This document shows positions 9,912-21,832 of a stretch of 64,000 bases of DNA, piece by piece (within the stretch, counting starts at the first letter, position 1; each line of letters opens with the position of its first letter). Below the pieces are notes generated by a model. The model searched no databases. It was not told the origin of the DNA and saw only the letters and a program-made list of their open reading frames with translations. Where the stretch lies: positions 310,001 to 374,000 of the forward strand of contig NZ_CP016177.1 of assembly GCF_001677275.1 (NCBI RefSeq), written 5' to 3'. This stretch comes from Vibrio breoganii (GTDB taxonomy: Bacteria > Pseudomonadota > Gammaproteobacteria > Enterobacterales > Vibrionaceae). Position numbers and translations under genes: made by a program.

Positions 9912-10687
9912 TCGGCTTTGTTGAGCTTCCAATCGTAATCAAAGCTCACTTTTCCTTCAAAGCCCGTGAGATCAGAGCGATACTTTGCGAGGTGTCTGAG
10001 TACACCTTGTTCCCCATCAAAATCCACCGCAAACCAATCGTAGATGGAAGACAGTTGCAGCTTGGCATTGCTTAGTTTTGCCCCCTTACCACTGTTGATA
10101 AAGGCTTGTGCGCTTTGTTCTAGCAGTTGTTCGGTATTGTCTGCGGTAAATGCCTGCACCTGAAGGTTAGGGCAACCTAGACTGGCACAATTAACGGCGT
10201 AGTGAGTTCGAGGGTCTTGCCAGATTGGTCGCAGAATTCGGTGTTCAATATCGTTGAGACTCAATGGCTTACCTGCTACCTCAATAATCTCCTCTCCCCA
10301 AGGTCCAAAGCTAAATAATCCGCCGAGCTTAGTGATGGATTTTACTGGGTAGTTATCTAGGATGAGGTCCACAGTCAAAGCATTGTAAAGATTAACCCAA
10401 TAGGCGTATTGCTCTGCCTGAGAATATTGACGAGGGTCGATGTCGGCTAAAGATGAGACATAGGCTTTGAGGGCTTGCTTGTCTTTGTCTGTGACAGAGG
10501 CATAACGAAACAGCGTATTTTCCCCTCGTTCAACTAGATAAGCATCTAGCAGAATCTGCCACTGGCTGTGATCGATGCGTTGCGTGCTTTGAGTATGCTT
10601 GTCCCAAAATGGCCAAGGTTCAGATTTTGGCGCACTAAAGGCGTCAAATGACAGCAGTGACAGAATCAATATCCATACTTTGTACAT
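9908..10687 (-). CDS. secreted DUF547 protein
   Basis: A 259-residue protein beginning with a signal peptide (MYKVWILILSLLSFDAFSAP) and then one DUF547 domain, seen in YWVNLYNALTVDLIL, HRILRPIW and the conserved VNCASLGCPNLQ segment with two Cys. The fold resembles papain-like/transglutaminase proteins and the Cys in NCASLGCP is a candidate nucleophile, but no reaction is known. I chose the ATG at 10687 over an open-frame start 15 codons upstream because a GGAG ribosome site sits just before it and the signal peptide then starts at residue 1. Monocistronic, convergent with the DUF924 gene. Confidence 0.88.
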   Translation of the reverse strand: MYKVWILILSLLSFDAFSAPKSEPWPFWDKHTQSTQRIDHSQWQILLDAYLVERGENTLFRYASVTDKDKQALKAYVSSLADIDPRQYSQAEQYAYWVNLYNALTVDLILDNYPVKSITKLGGLFSFGPWGEEIIEVAGKPLSLNDIEHRILRPIWQDPRTHYAVNCASLGCPNLQVQAFTADNTEQLLEQSAQAFINSGKGAKLSNAKLQLSSIYDWFAVDFDGEQGVLRHLAKYRSDLTGFEGKVSFDYDWKLNKAD

Positions 10688-10756
10688 GTCTTTCTCCAGT
10701 GTGATTTTATACCCATCGTACTTTCTGATCACTTACTTAGTGTGATTGGTATTGGC

Positions 10757-10790
10757 AAAAAAAAAAGGCCTTGTATAAACAAGACCTTTT
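10757..10790 (-). terminator. leuABCD operon terminator
   Basis: On the minus strand a 12-bp stem with a four-base loop (AAAAGGTCTTGT ... ACAAGGCCTTTT, one G-U pair) runs into a long T-tract. It lies about 30 bases past leuD and matches an intrinsic terminator for the leu operon. Confidence 0.85.
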
Positions 10791-10820
10791 AATTGGGAAC
10801 TCTATTTCAACAAATTATGC

Positions 10821-11423
10821 TTAACGCATAAATGCCGGGATTTTGTTCTCATATTCTGTGATTTTCTCAGCGTGCTGCAGCGTCAAACCAATGTTATCTA
10901 AGCCATTCAGCAAGCAGTGGCGACGAAACTCATCAATTTCAAAGCTGTACTGCTTGCCATTTGCTGTCACTAGCATTGCTTCTAAGTCTACCGTCACCTC
11001 AGCGCCTTCATTCGCTGCAACAAAGGTGAATATCTCATCGACTTCTTGCTCGGTTAAGCGCACTGGAACCATCTGGTTGTTGATGGAGTTACCATAGAAA
11101 ATATCGGCAAAGCTTGGTGCAATCATCACTTGAATACCGTAGTCAGCCAGCGCCCAAGGTGCGTGCTCACGTGATGAGCCACAGCCAAAGTTCTCGCGTG
11201 CTAGCAGAATACTTGCGCCCTTGTAGCGGGGCTCATTCATTACAAACTCCGGGTTTGCTTGCTCACCAGCATCATCTAAGAAGCGCCAGTCATGGAACAA
11301 GTGCTGGCCAAAGCCTGTGCGAGTTACCTTTTGTAGGAACTGCTTTGGAATGATGGCATCCGTGTCCACGTTAGCAGCGTCAAGAGGAACGACTAAGCCT
11401 GTATGTTGTTTAAAACCTGACAT
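10821..11423 (-). CDS. leuD: 3-isopropylmalate dehydratase small subunit
   Basis: Small (swivel-domain) subunit of isopropylmalate isomerase, which with LeuC converts 2- to 3-isopropylmalate in leucine synthesis. The 200-residue length is standard. Visible family motifs include [14 protein letters not shown] (residues 18-31), the [13 protein letters not shown] motif (about residues 75-87) that contacts substrate, and [16 protein letters not shown]. It is the last gene of leuABCD, 11 bases after leuC, with an intrinsic terminator downstream. Confidence 0.97.
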   Translation of the reverse strand: MSGFKQHTGLVVPLDAANVDTDAIIPKQFLQKVTRTGFGQHLFHDWRFLDDAGEQANPEFVMNEPRYKGASILLARENFGCGSSREHAPWALADYGIQVMIAPSFADIFYGNSINNQMVPVRLTEQEVDEIFTFVAANEGAEVTVDLEAMLVTANGKQYSFEIDEFRRHCLLNGLDNIGLTLQHAEKITEYENKIPAFMR

Positions 11424-11434
11424 GTTATTTCCTC

Positions 11435-12841
11435 TTACTGCTGTTCAAAAGTGCGAATATCAACAAAATGACCTGCGATTGCGGCCGCTGCTGCCATTGC
11501 TGGGCTAACTAGATGCGTACGACCTTCACGGCCTTGGCGTCCCTCAAAGTTACGGTTACTGGTAGAAGCACAACGCTCTTTTGGACCCAAGCGGTCGTTA
11601 TTCATTGCAAGGCACATCGAACAACCTGGTAGGCGCCATTCAAAGCCCGCTTCGATAAAGATCTTATCTAGACCTTCAGCTTCTGCTTGCGCTTTTACTT
11701 GCTCAGAACCAGGAACGATAAGCGCTTGAACGTGGCTTGCAACTTGGCGACCTTGTGCCACTTTTGCTGCAGCGCGCATGTCTTCAATTCGAGAGTTGGT
11801 GCAAGAGCCCACAAATACTTTATCAACAGGGTAATCAGAAAGCGACTTGCCCGCTTCTAGTCCCATGTAAGCCAGTGCTTTTTCTGCAGAGGCTTTCTCT
11901 ACAGGGTCGCTGAAACTTGTTGGGTTAGGAATTGGCGTATCAACTGAGATGACCTGACCTGGATTTGTTCCCCATGTTACTTGAGGTTTGATCTCTGTCG
12001 CGTCCAGTGTAACGATTGCATCAAACTTCGCATCATCGTCAGACTTTAGGCTAGACCAGTAGGCAACAGCCTCATCCCAATCACTGCCTGTTGGCGCAAA
12101 CTTGCGGCCTTTAATGTAATCAAAGGTCGTTTGATCTGGAGCGACTAGGCCTGCTTTAGCACCTAGCTCAATCGCCATATTACATACTGTCATACGGCCT
12201 TCCATAGACAGATCGGTAATCGCCTCACCACAGAACTCAACTACATAGCCAGTGCCGCCAGCAGCCGTTGTCTTGCCGATAATGGCAAGCACGATATCTT
12301 TAGCGGTAATGCCTTCTGCAACCTTACCCTTAACTTCAATCTTCATGGTTTTAGCTCGAGATTGCTTTAGGGTTTGAGTCGCTAGCACGTGCTCAACTTC
12401 AGAGGTACCGATGCCAAATGCGATGGAGCCAAATGCGCCGTGAGTCGCGGTATGAGAATCACCACACACAATGGTCATGCCCGGAAGGGTAATACCTAGC
12501 TCAGGGCCCATAACGTGCACTATGCCTTGATATTTATGGTTCAAGTCATAAAGGCGAACACCAAACTCAGCACAGTTGCGAGACAATGTTTCCATTTGGA
12601 TGCGAGCCATTTCACCAGAGGCATTGATGTCTTTGGTGGTGGTGGATACGTTGTGATCCATAGTGGCAAAGGTTTTGCTTGTTTGACGTACGCGACGCCC
12701 TTTTTCACGTAGACCATCAAACGCTTGTGGTGAGGTCACTTCATGAACTAGGTGGCGGTCAATGTACAAGATAGGGTTTTCACCCTCAGCTTCTACCGCA
12801 ATGTGCGCATCGTAGATTTTTTCGTATAAGGTTTTAGCCAT
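11435..12841 (-). CDS. leuC: 3-isopropylmalate dehydratase large subunit
   Basis: Iron-sulfur catalytic subunit of isopropylmalate isomerase, aconitase superfamily. The start is set at the ATG at 12841 ([16 protein letters not shown]), preceded by GGAAAG; an open-frame extension of 15 residues upstream is very basic, unlike the family, and overlaps the leuB spacer. This gives 468 residues. The three [4Fe-4S] ligands are visible: [13 protein letters not shown] and the CSMC pair in [26 protein letters not shown] and the [14 protein letters not shown] segment are also conserved. Third gene of the operon. Confidence 0.97.
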   Translation of the reverse strand: MAKTLYEKIYDAHIAVEAEGENPILYIDRHLVHEVTSPQAFDGLREKGRRVRQTSKTFATMDHNVSTTTKDINASGEMARIQMETLSRNCAEFGVRLYDLNHKYQGIVHVMGPELGITLPGMTIVCGDSHTATHGAFGSIAFGIGTSEVEHVLATQTLKQSRAKTMKIEVKGKVAEGITAKDIVLAIIGKTTAAGGTGYVVEFCGEAITDLSMEGRMTVCNMAIELGAKAGLVAPDQTTFDYIKGRKFAPTGSDWDEAVAYWSSLKSDDDAKFDAIVTLDATEIKPQVTWGTNPGQVISVDTPIPNPTSFSDPVEKASAEKALAYMGLEAGKSLSDYPVDKVFVGSCTNSRIEDMRAAAKVAQGRQVASHVQALIVPGSEQVKAQAEAEGLDKIFIEAGFEWRLPGCSMCLAMNNDRLGPKERCASTSNRNFEGRQGREGRTHLVSPAMAAAAAIAGHFVDIRTFEQQ

Positions 12842-12891
12842 TATTCTTTCCTTTTTCCTTCGCAAACGAATGCGAAGGAAATTCATCCATT

Positions 12892-15602
<2,711 letters not shown>

Positions 15603-15643
15603 GTTGGCATCCTTTTTCCAGCGTTGTGATTAAATTTCAGCAT

Positions 15644-15712
15644 AAAAAAACCCGCATTCAAGTTGCGGGTTTTATCAATCTTGGTGGTGTTTTTCGCCCA
15701 CTAGCAACCCGC
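15644..15712 (-). promoter_or_regulatory. leu attenuator (terminator plus antiterminator)
   Basis: On the minus strand the leader contains GCGGGTT just past leuL and, further on, AAAACCCGCA-loop-TGCGGGTTTT followed by a T-tract. The latter is a 10-bp intrinsic terminator (15644-15673). The upstream GCGGGTT (within 15704-15712) is complementary to AACCCGC in the terminator's left arm, so pairing there would block termination. Ribosome stalling at the leuL Leu codons would free it. This is the classical amino-acid attenuation layout; I read the complementarity directly, and the mechanism follows from the E. coli/Salmonella leu precedent. Confidence 0.88.
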
Positions 15713-15716
15713 GTGT

Positions 15717-15767
15717 TTAAGTCACGATCAGGAGGAGCAGTAGAGAAGTTGAAACACCAAATTTCAT
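15717..15767 (-). CDS. leuL: leu operon leader peptide
   Basis: A 16-codon ORF on the minus strand, MKFGVSTSLLLLLIVT, with five consecutive leucine codons (CTA CTG CTC CTC CTG) followed by Ile-Val-Thr. It lies 115 bases upstream of leuA and directly before the attenuator arms, so it is the sensing peptide: when charged tRNA-Leu is scarce the ribosome stalls on the Leu run. It is absent from ordinary gene calls because of its length. No other role is expected. Confidence 0.9.
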   Translation of the reverse strand: MKFGVSTSLLLLLIVT

Positions 15768-15800
15768 AATAGAAAAACAATCCACCAATTAAGTTAACAA

Positions 15801-15831
15801 ATTAGTACCGCAATTCGCCTGCAAGCGTCAA
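15801..15831 (-). promoter_or_regulatory. candidate leu operon promoter
   Basis: On the minus strand TTGACG (15826-15831) is a 5/6 match to the sigma-70 -35 box and ACTAAT (15801-15806) a weaker -10, with a long 19-base spacer. It lies 34 bases before the leuL start, the expected place. The weak -10 makes this a candidate only. Confidence 0.45.
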
Positions 15832-16030
15832 GGGGTAAGTGGAATAAATCTTCAACATTTCTTCAAAATTAGATTTACCCGTAAAACTTGCCATCTTAAT
15901 TTCATCTTTAACGCATTGATTAAGCTAAATTAATCACTTTCAGCGTTTTTGATTAATTTAACTCCTCTCTATTTCAGTTTTACATCACTATAATTAATCA
16001 GGTGAGTAATTAAACAGTGGTTAGAGTTAG

Positions 16031-16681
16031 ATGTCTAGAAAGGCGGGTCGCCCAGCGGAAAAGACAGAGGCGCGAGAGAGTCTTATTCGAAGCGCCAAGT
16101 TGTTGTTTAGTAGTATGCCCTATGAAAAAGTATCAACGCGCCTGATTGCAGAGAAGGCGGGAGTAAACTCGGCCATGATTCGTTATTACTTCGGTAATAA
16201 AGAAGGGTTATTTGAAGCCATGATAACTTCGGTAATGACACCGATACTCGACAGCATGCGTAGGCATAAGCAAAGTCCAAGTTCGCAGTCTTTAGAGAGT
16301 ATCATGCGTGCTCACTATCTGGTCATGAGTAAGGACCCTGAGTTTCCTCGTATGCTCGCGCGTATCATGATGCAACCTCCCTCAGAGGTTCAGCGCCAAG
16401 TGACGGAAAAGATGTTTGATCAACTCGTAGGCACGCTTGGTGATGACCTACTCTTTACTCAAGATAAGCAAAATGTATTCCGCTCGGACTTAGATGTTAA
16501 GAAGTGCAAGCTTACCTTCATCAGCATGCTGATGTTTCCCTTCATCTCTCCGCCGGCAATACTGGAAAAGCATCAAATTGAGCTCACACCAACTTTTCTA
16601 GAAGAGATGCTACAGCACAATCTCAGTGTCATCGCATCAGGAATGATAAATACCAAGGTTCAGAACCAGGACAACACTTAA
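16031..16681 (+). CDS. TetR-family regulator of the RND pump
   Basis: A 216-residue transcription factor with an N-terminal TetR helix-turn-helix (about residues 14-60: ARESLIRSAKLLFSS, STRLIAEKAGVNSAMIRYYFGNKEGLFEAM) and a divergent C-terminal ligand domain. Its stop overlaps the start of the adaptor gene by one base (TAATG), so it is the first gene of a three-gene efflux operon and probably represses it together with itself. The inducer is unknown. The 250-bp region upstream, shared with leuA, carries several ATTAATC-type repeats that could be operators. Confidence 0.9.
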   Translation: MSRKAGRPAEKTEARESLIRSAKLLFSSMPYEKVSTRLIAEKAGVNSAMIRYYFGNKEGLFEAMITSVMTPILDSMRRHKQSPSSQSLESIMRAHYLVMSKDPEFPRMLARIMMQPPSEVQRQVTEKMFDQLVGTLGDDLLFTQDKQNVFRSDLDVKKCKLTFISMLMFPFISPPAILEKHQIELTPTFLEEMLQHNLSVIASGMINTKVQNQDNT

Positions 16682-18006
16682 TGAAACTTAACCGAAAACT
16701 GCTGTTTTTTCCCGCGCTGGCTGTCGGGATTATCACCCTAGTTGTGATGATTGAAACTCGACCTGATGTACCCACCAAACCTGCAGGAGACAGAGCAAGA
16801 CCTGTCGAGGTCATGACTATGACTCCAGTATCAATGGCGCCAGAAGCCATCGGATTTGGACAGGTATCCCCCAAGTTTGAGTGGAAGGCGATTGCTGAGG
16901 TTACCGGAAAGGTGGTGTATCGAAACCCTGATCTTGAGCGTGGGCGCATTTTGACGGCGGGCACTGAAGTGCTCAGAATTGATCCGTTAGATTATGAGCT
17001 AAAGCTGATTCAAGCCAAAGCGGATTTAGGCTCCAGTGAAACTCAGCTTAAAAAGTTGGCTCTGGAGAATAGCAACAGCAAGAGCAGCTTAAAGATTGAA
17101 AAGAACCGATTAAAGTTGGCAGAAACAGAGCTCAAGCGTATTCAAGATTTGAGGAGCAAAAAAGTGGCCTCTCAGTCTGACGTTGATGCGCAGCAACAAA
17201 CGTACCTTGCGCAGCAGAAGCTCGTTCAAGACATTGAAAACCAGATGGCGCTGTATCCTGATGAGAAAAAAGTGGCAGAAGCCTTGGTAGAAGTTAACCA
17301 AGCTAAAGTGAAAGAGGCGGAACGCTCCCTTGAGAAAACCAGTATTGTTCTTCCTCGCGATTTGCGCATTTCTTCTGTGGATATCGAGCTTAATCAGGTG
17401 GTAAACCTGCAACAAGAGATGATAGTCGCACAAGGGCTAGACGTAATGGAGGTTGAGGCACAGCTTTCCATCCATGATATGCAGCTGTTAGTGCAAAGCC
17501 TTGAAACAAAAGAGCGCGATGCTGTGGGCTCTCCACTGCCTAGTTTTTCACGCCTTAATGCCGAGGTCACCTTATCTAGCGGCAATTTGAAAGCGACATG
17601 GCCGGCTAAGGTAGCAAGAGTGAGTGATTCTATCGACCCTACCCAAGCCACCGCTGGCGTGATTCTTGAGGTTGAACAAGACTACAGCCAACTCTCTCCT
17701 AGCGGCACGCCACCTATGGTCAGTGGCATGCTGGTTCGAGCGAAGATCGAGGGAACAGAGTCTGCGGCATGGGTGATCCCTGAGCGCGCTTTGCACGGCG
17801 ATAAGGTGTATTTATTCGAAGACAATAAGTTGAAAATAATGCCGGTTACCGTTCTCTATCGACGTGATCAGCAGGTGGTGGTTGATGGGGATTTCTCTGA
17901 CGGGGATACCTTGATCCTTAACGACCTACTGCCGGCGATACCGGGTATGTTGCTGAAGCTTGAAATGCTTGAAGACGAGCCACAAGCATCGGAGGGTGAC
18001 GCGTGA
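16681..18006 (+). CDS. RND efflux periplasmic adaptor (membrane fusion protein)
   Basis: A 441-residue HlyD/AcrA-type adaptor linking an inner-membrane RND pump to an outer-membrane channel. It has an N-terminal membrane anchor (LLFFPALAVGIITLVVMIE), a lipoyl/barrel-sandwich strand (EWKAIAEVTGKVVYRNPDLERG), a long coiled coil (about residues 110-225) and beta-barrel domains to the C-terminus. No lipobox Cys is seen, so anchoring is by the helix. It overlaps the TetR gene by one base and the pump gene by four (GTGA). No outer-membrane factor gene is nearby, so a TolC-like protein elsewhere is implied. Confidence 0.92.
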   Translation: MKLNRKLLFFPALAVGIITLVVMIETRPDVPTKPAGDRARPVEVMTMTPVSMAPEAIGFGQVSPKFEWKAIAEVTGKVVYRNPDLERGRILTAGTEVLRIDPLDYELKLIQAKADLGSSETQLKKLALENSNSKSSLKIEKNRLKLAETELKRIQDLRSKKVASQSDVDAQQQTYLAQQKLVQDIENQMALYPDEKKVAEALVEVNQAKVKEAERSLEKTSIVLPRDLRISSVDIELNQVVNLQQEMIVAQGLDVMEVEAQLSIHDMQLLVQSLETKERDAVGSPLPSFSRLNAEVTLSSGNLKATWPAKVARVSDSIDPTQATAGVILEVEQDYSQLSPSGTPPMVSGMLVRAKIEGTESAAWVIPERALHGDKVYLFEDNKLKIMPVTVLYRRDQQVVVDGDFSDGDTLILNDLLPAIPGMLLKLEMLEDEPQASEGDA

Positions 18007-21000
18007 TTCGTTTCTTTGCAAGACACCCAACAGCGGCCAACTTGCTGATGCTACTTATCTTTTTGGTGGGTGTTCTTACCTTACCCACCATCAAGAGAGA
18101 AACCTTTCCCGAGTTTTCGCCTCCCTACATTATGGCGACCATCGTCTATCCTGGTGCCTCACCAATGGAGGTGGAAGAGAGCTTGTGTGTCAGGATGGAA
18201 GATGCGGTAGATGGACTGTCCAATATCGAAGAAACCACCTGTGAGGCTATTGAAGGCAGCGCTCGTCTAACGTTGAAGCTGGATAACTCTGCAGACATTG
18301 GTCGTATGCTGGTGGATGTGCAAACGCAGATTAATTCGATCAATGACTTCCCAGACGAGATTGAATCTCCAATGGTGCAAGAGCTGGATTGGAACGAGCC
18401 TGTGGTAGATGTGGCAATTACTGCAGATACAAGTTGGCCAGAAATAAAGGCTTATGCAGAGAGCCTGAAGCGTACTATGAAGCTGGACTATGGCGTCTCC
18501 TTGGTTGATGTGTCTGGTTTCTCTGACCATCAATATCGTGTCGAACTCAATACCTACATCATGCGTCAACTCGGGCTGAGCGTGAATGACATAGCGTCCC
18601 AGATTGGCAAGCAGAACGTAAAATTGCCGAGTGGCAACGTAGAGACGCCAGAAAAGAATCTACTGATTCGCTTTGATGAAAGACGAGTCACCCCGCAACA
18701 ACTAGAGAGTATCGTAGTGAGCTCGGGGCCTAATGGCTCTATTGTGCGCCTTCGTGACGTGGCCACCATTACCGATCGCTTCGAGCTGGATGAACAGAAG
18801 GTACTGTTTGATGAAAAGCCTTCGGCCATACTCAAGATCAGTAAAAACAAAGAAGATGATGCTCTTAGAATCAAAGATAATGTCACCCGTTTTGTTGATG
18901 ATCAACGCGCGATCGCTCCCGATGGGGTCACTATTGAGATGACCAACGATCTCTCATCTGTGCTCTGGGATCGATTGAGCATGATGGTGCGCAATGGATG
19001 GCAAGGTATCGTATTGGTATTCGCCACTATGTGGCTGTTCTTTAGTTTGCGATATTCATTCTGGGTTGCGGCAGGCCTACCGGTTGCTTTCCTTGGTGGC
19101 ATTTTTATGATGGCTAATCTGGGTATTTCCATCAACATCATGTCGCTGGTGGGTTTGTTGATGGCCATCGGTATCATGATGGATGACGCCATAGTGATTG
19201 CCGAGTCGATAGCCGCGCATCTTGATCGGGGGCAAAGCATTGATGATGCGGTAATAAACGGCGTGAAGAAGGTGCTCCCCGGAGTGGTATCTTCATTTCT
19301 AACCACAGTGTGCATCTTTGGTAGCTTGCTGTTCTTAGATGGTGAGATGGGTGCTGTGTTAAAAGCGGTACCGCAGGTGTTGATTCTTGTACTGAGTATC
19401 AGTCTTATCGAGGCTTTCTTGATCTTGCCTCATCACTTATCACACTCATTGCACAGTGCTAAGAAAGAGCGCCCAGACCTGCGCTTCAAAACGGCTTTTC
19501 TCGAGAAGTTTGAAGAGTTTCGTAACGGTCCTTTAGTGCGAGCGGTGGACAAAGCGGTCGAGTATCGTTATCTCTTTATGGGCTCGGTTATTGCAGCCTT
19601 GCTCATTTCTATTTCCCTGCTTGCCGGCGGGCATCTTAAGTTTGTGCCCTTTCCTGAGTTGGATGGGGATATCGCAGAGGCGCGAATTATCCTACCTCCA
19701 GGTTCTTCATTGAGCCAAACCGAAAAAGTCGTAGAGCGACTGGTTAAATCTGCTGAGAAACTTGATAAAGAGTGGACCGAAAACGTCGAAAATGGCGTTC
19801 CTTTAATTCAGCACATTACCGCAAGCTTTAACAGCAATGCGGATGCTAATGAGTCAGGTCCGCACATTGCAACGGTGCGCCTAGACTTGCTTGGCGCAGA
19901 AGTGCGAAATACCATCCTTGATGACTTTATTGATGCCTGGCGCGAAGATGCAGGGGAGATGGCTGCGCCTATTTCACTGGTATTTAAACAACCGACTATG
20001 GGGCCGGGCGGGCGCGCAATCGAAATCCGCTTGCAACATGATGATCTAGAGTCTCTCAAGGCGGCCTCAATAGAGATACAGTCTTATCTGAATGAGTTTG
20101 ATGGCGTGCACGGCGTGCTTGATGACATGCGAATGGGTAAAGAAGAGGTCTTGGTTAAATTGCGCCCTGGGGCTGAAAGCTACGGGGTGAATGGGCAGAT
20201 GATTGCAAGTCAGTTGCGCGCCGCCTTCTATGGTGAAACGGCAGATGAGATCCAGATTGGCGTTGAAAACATTAAGATTGAGGTGCGTTTAGACAAAGAG
20301 GAAGCGGGCAATCTTGAGCGTCTGGCTAACTTCCCAATTATCATGCCTGACGGTGCACAGATCCCTCTCGCAACCCTAGCAAGTTTTGATTTTCAGCGAA
20401 ATTACGTGCGGATACAGCGTATCAACGGTATGCGAACCGTGGCGGTATTTAGTGACTTAGACACCTCAAAGGCAAGCTCTGGGGAGATTATCAGTAAGTT
20501 CAAGACTCAAGAACTTCCCAAGCTTCAGCAGAAGTACCCGGGTATTCGTGTTGATTTTGAAGGGGAGTCAAAGGACACAGCAAAGACCGGCTCATCGATG
20601 GGCAAAGGCTTCTTAGTGGGCTTGTTTGGTGTGTTTGCGATTTTGAGTTACCAATTCCGTAGCTATCTCGAACCCTTTGTGGTTATGTTGGCGATCCCGC
20701 TGGCCTTTATTGGAGTGATTTGGGGGCACTTCTTGCTAGGGCATAACATGAGTATGCCAAGTATTATGGGGTTTGTGTCTCTTGCAGGGATTGTAGTGAA
20801 CGATTCTATCCTCTTGGTTCAGTACATACGCTTTCATGTGGATGAAGGAGATACAGTGCATGATGCTGTGGTTAAGGCGAGTCGAGAGCGCTTCCGAGCG
20901 GTATTTATCACCTCAATGACAACCGCAGCTGGTTTACTGCCATTGCTTTTGGAAACAAGCCTACAGGCTCAGGTTATTCAGCCTCTGGTGATATCGATAG

Positions 21001-21110
21001 TGTTTGGTATCTTTGCCTCAACAGTGTTGGTGCTGTTTATGGTGCCTTGCGCGTATTCCATATTGGCTGATTTTGGCAAGGTGTCTAAACATGAGAACCT
21101 TAATGCCTAA
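18003..21110 (+). CDS. RND-family efflux pump permease
   Basis: A 1035-residue inner-membrane proton antiporter of the AcrB/MexF/VexB-like HAE-1 superfamily with 12 membrane helices and two large periplasmic loops. It begins with GTG overlapping the adaptor stop: MIRFFARHPTAANLLMLLIF. The proton-relay acidic pair in TM4 is visible in GIMMDDAIVIAESIAAHLDRG; the mirrored segment in the second half reads GIVVNDSILLVQYIR. Long loops suggest drug or lipophile export rather than metal export. Sequence alone does not show the substrate. Last gene of the operon. Confidence 0.93.
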   Translation: MIRFFARHPTAANLLMLLIFLVGVLTLPTIKRETFPEFSPPYIMATIVYPGASPMEVEESLCVRMEDAVDGLSNIEETTCEAIEGSARLTLKLDNSADIGRMLVDVQTQINSINDFPDEIESPMVQELDWNEPVVDVAITADTSWPEIKAYAESLKRTMKLDYGVSLVDVSGFSDHQYRVELNTYIMRQLGLSVNDIASQIGKQNVKLPSGNVETPEKNLLIRFDERRVTPQQLESIVVSSGPNGSIVRLRDVATITDRFELDEQKVLFDEKPSAILKISKNKEDDALRIKDNVTRFVDDQRAIAPDGVTIEMTNDLSSVLWDRLSMMVRNGWQGIVLVFATMWLFFSLRYSFWVAAGLPVAFLGGIFMMANLGISINIMSLVGLLMAIGIMMDDAIVIAESIAAHLDRGQSIDDAVINGVKKVLPGVVSSFLTTVCIFGSLLFLDGEMGAVLKAVPQVLILVLSISLIEAFLILPHHLSHSLHSAKKERPDLRFKTAFLEKFEEFRNGPLVRAVDKAVEYRYLFMGSVIAALLISISLLAGGHLKFVPFPELDGDIAEARIILPPGSSLSQTEKVVERLVKSAEKLDKEWTENVENGVPLIQHITASFNSNADANESGPHIATVRLDLLGAEVRNTILDDFIDAWREDAGEMAAPISLVFKQPTMGPGGRAIEIRLQHDDLESLKAASIEIQSYLNEFDGVHGVLDDMRMGKEEVLVKLRPGAESYGVNGQMIASQLRAAFYGETADEIQIGVENIKIEVRLDKEEAGNLERLANFPIIMPDGAQIPLATLASFDFQRNYVRIQRINGMRTVAVFSDLDTSKASSGEIISKFKTQELPKLQQKYPGIRVDFEGESKDTAKTGSSMGKGFLVGLFGVFAILSYQFRSYLEPFVVMLAIPLAFIGVIWGHFLLGHNMSMPSIMGFVSLAGIVVNDSILLVQYIRFHVDEGDTVHDAVVKASRERFRAVFITSMTTAAGLLPLLLETSLQAQVIQPLVISIVFGIFASTVLVLFMVPCAYSILADFGKVSKHENLNA

Positions 21111-21271
21111 CTATCAATGTCCAACTATCAATGGTTTTGTTTGAATACATCAAAACGTGCTTAAAATGTAATCTCAACTCAAACAAAACGTCACCTTCTT
21201 GTCATTTAACTTCCTTAGTTTGGGCATTAACCCTTTGGGTACCCATCTGGGAAGTTGATAAGGAAGGCGAC

Positions 21272-21829
21272 ATGAGTAGTTTTGATTTAGAAAATCAGGG
21301 TGTACAGCGAATAAACCCTATCGTTCGTTTTGATCTGGCATTTTCATTGTTCTGTCTTGAGCATAGATTTGCTTCTCAGGTTGGCTTATTTAGCAGGGCT
21401 GTCTCTCACTCTGGAGACGGCCATCTCTACGCAGCAATTGCTCTAATCGCTTGGGTCGCCGATTCGACTATTGGCAGTCTGTTTCTTGCCTGTGGTCTGA
21501 TTTCATTTGTTATTGAGCTGCCGATTTACTGGGTTGCCAAGAACAGCTTTCGCCGTCGCCGTCCCCATGATTTGTCCTCTCGATTGACCAACTTTATTGA
21601 ACCGTCGGATAAGTACAGCATGCCCTCAGGCCACACTGCTGCTGCGACCATTATGGCGGTATTAACTTGCGCCTTCTTCCCGAGCTTAGCTGTGATAGCG
21701 GTGGTTTGGGCTAGCCTCATTGCACTTTCTCGAATCCTACTTGGCGTTCATTTCTTTAGCGATATCGTTGCGGGTGTGATGCTGGGTTTAGCCAGTTCAT
21801 TCATCGCAATGGCAATTGTGGGAGTCTAA
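21272..21829 (+). CDS. PAP2-superfamily membrane phosphatase
   Basis: A 185-residue phosphatidic-acid-phosphatase-2 type enzyme, probably acting on a lipid phosphate or pyrophosphate at the membrane. The three catalytic motifs are complete: KNSFRRRRPHD (KxxxxxxRP), SMPSGHTAA (PSGH) and SRILLGVHFFSDI (SRxxxxxHxxxD). Start is placed at 21272, right after an AAGGAAGG ribosome site; an in-frame ATG 47 codons earlier has no such site and an unconserved tail. The glycosyltransferase gene starts 3 bases after its stop, so the two are very likely one transcript. Substrate is not known. Confidence 0.88.
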   Translation: MSSFDLENQGVQRINPIVRFDLAFSLFCLEHRFASQVGLFSRAVSHSGDGHLYAAIALIAWVADSTIGSLFLACGLISFVIELPIYWVAKNSFRRRRPHDLSSRLTNFIEPSDKYSMPSGHTAAATIMAVLTCAFFPSLAVIAVVWASLIALSRILLGVHFFSDIVAGVMLGLASSFIAMAIVGV

Positions 21830-21832
21830 TTT

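Noticed and set aside
12842..12886. 15-residue N-terminal extension of LeuC
   Set aside because: Very basic, not family-like, and a good ribosome site precedes the downstream ATG.
18146..19315. Several antisense frames over the RND pump gene
   Set aside because: They lie wholly within a well-supported gene in another frame and have no ribosome sites or family features.
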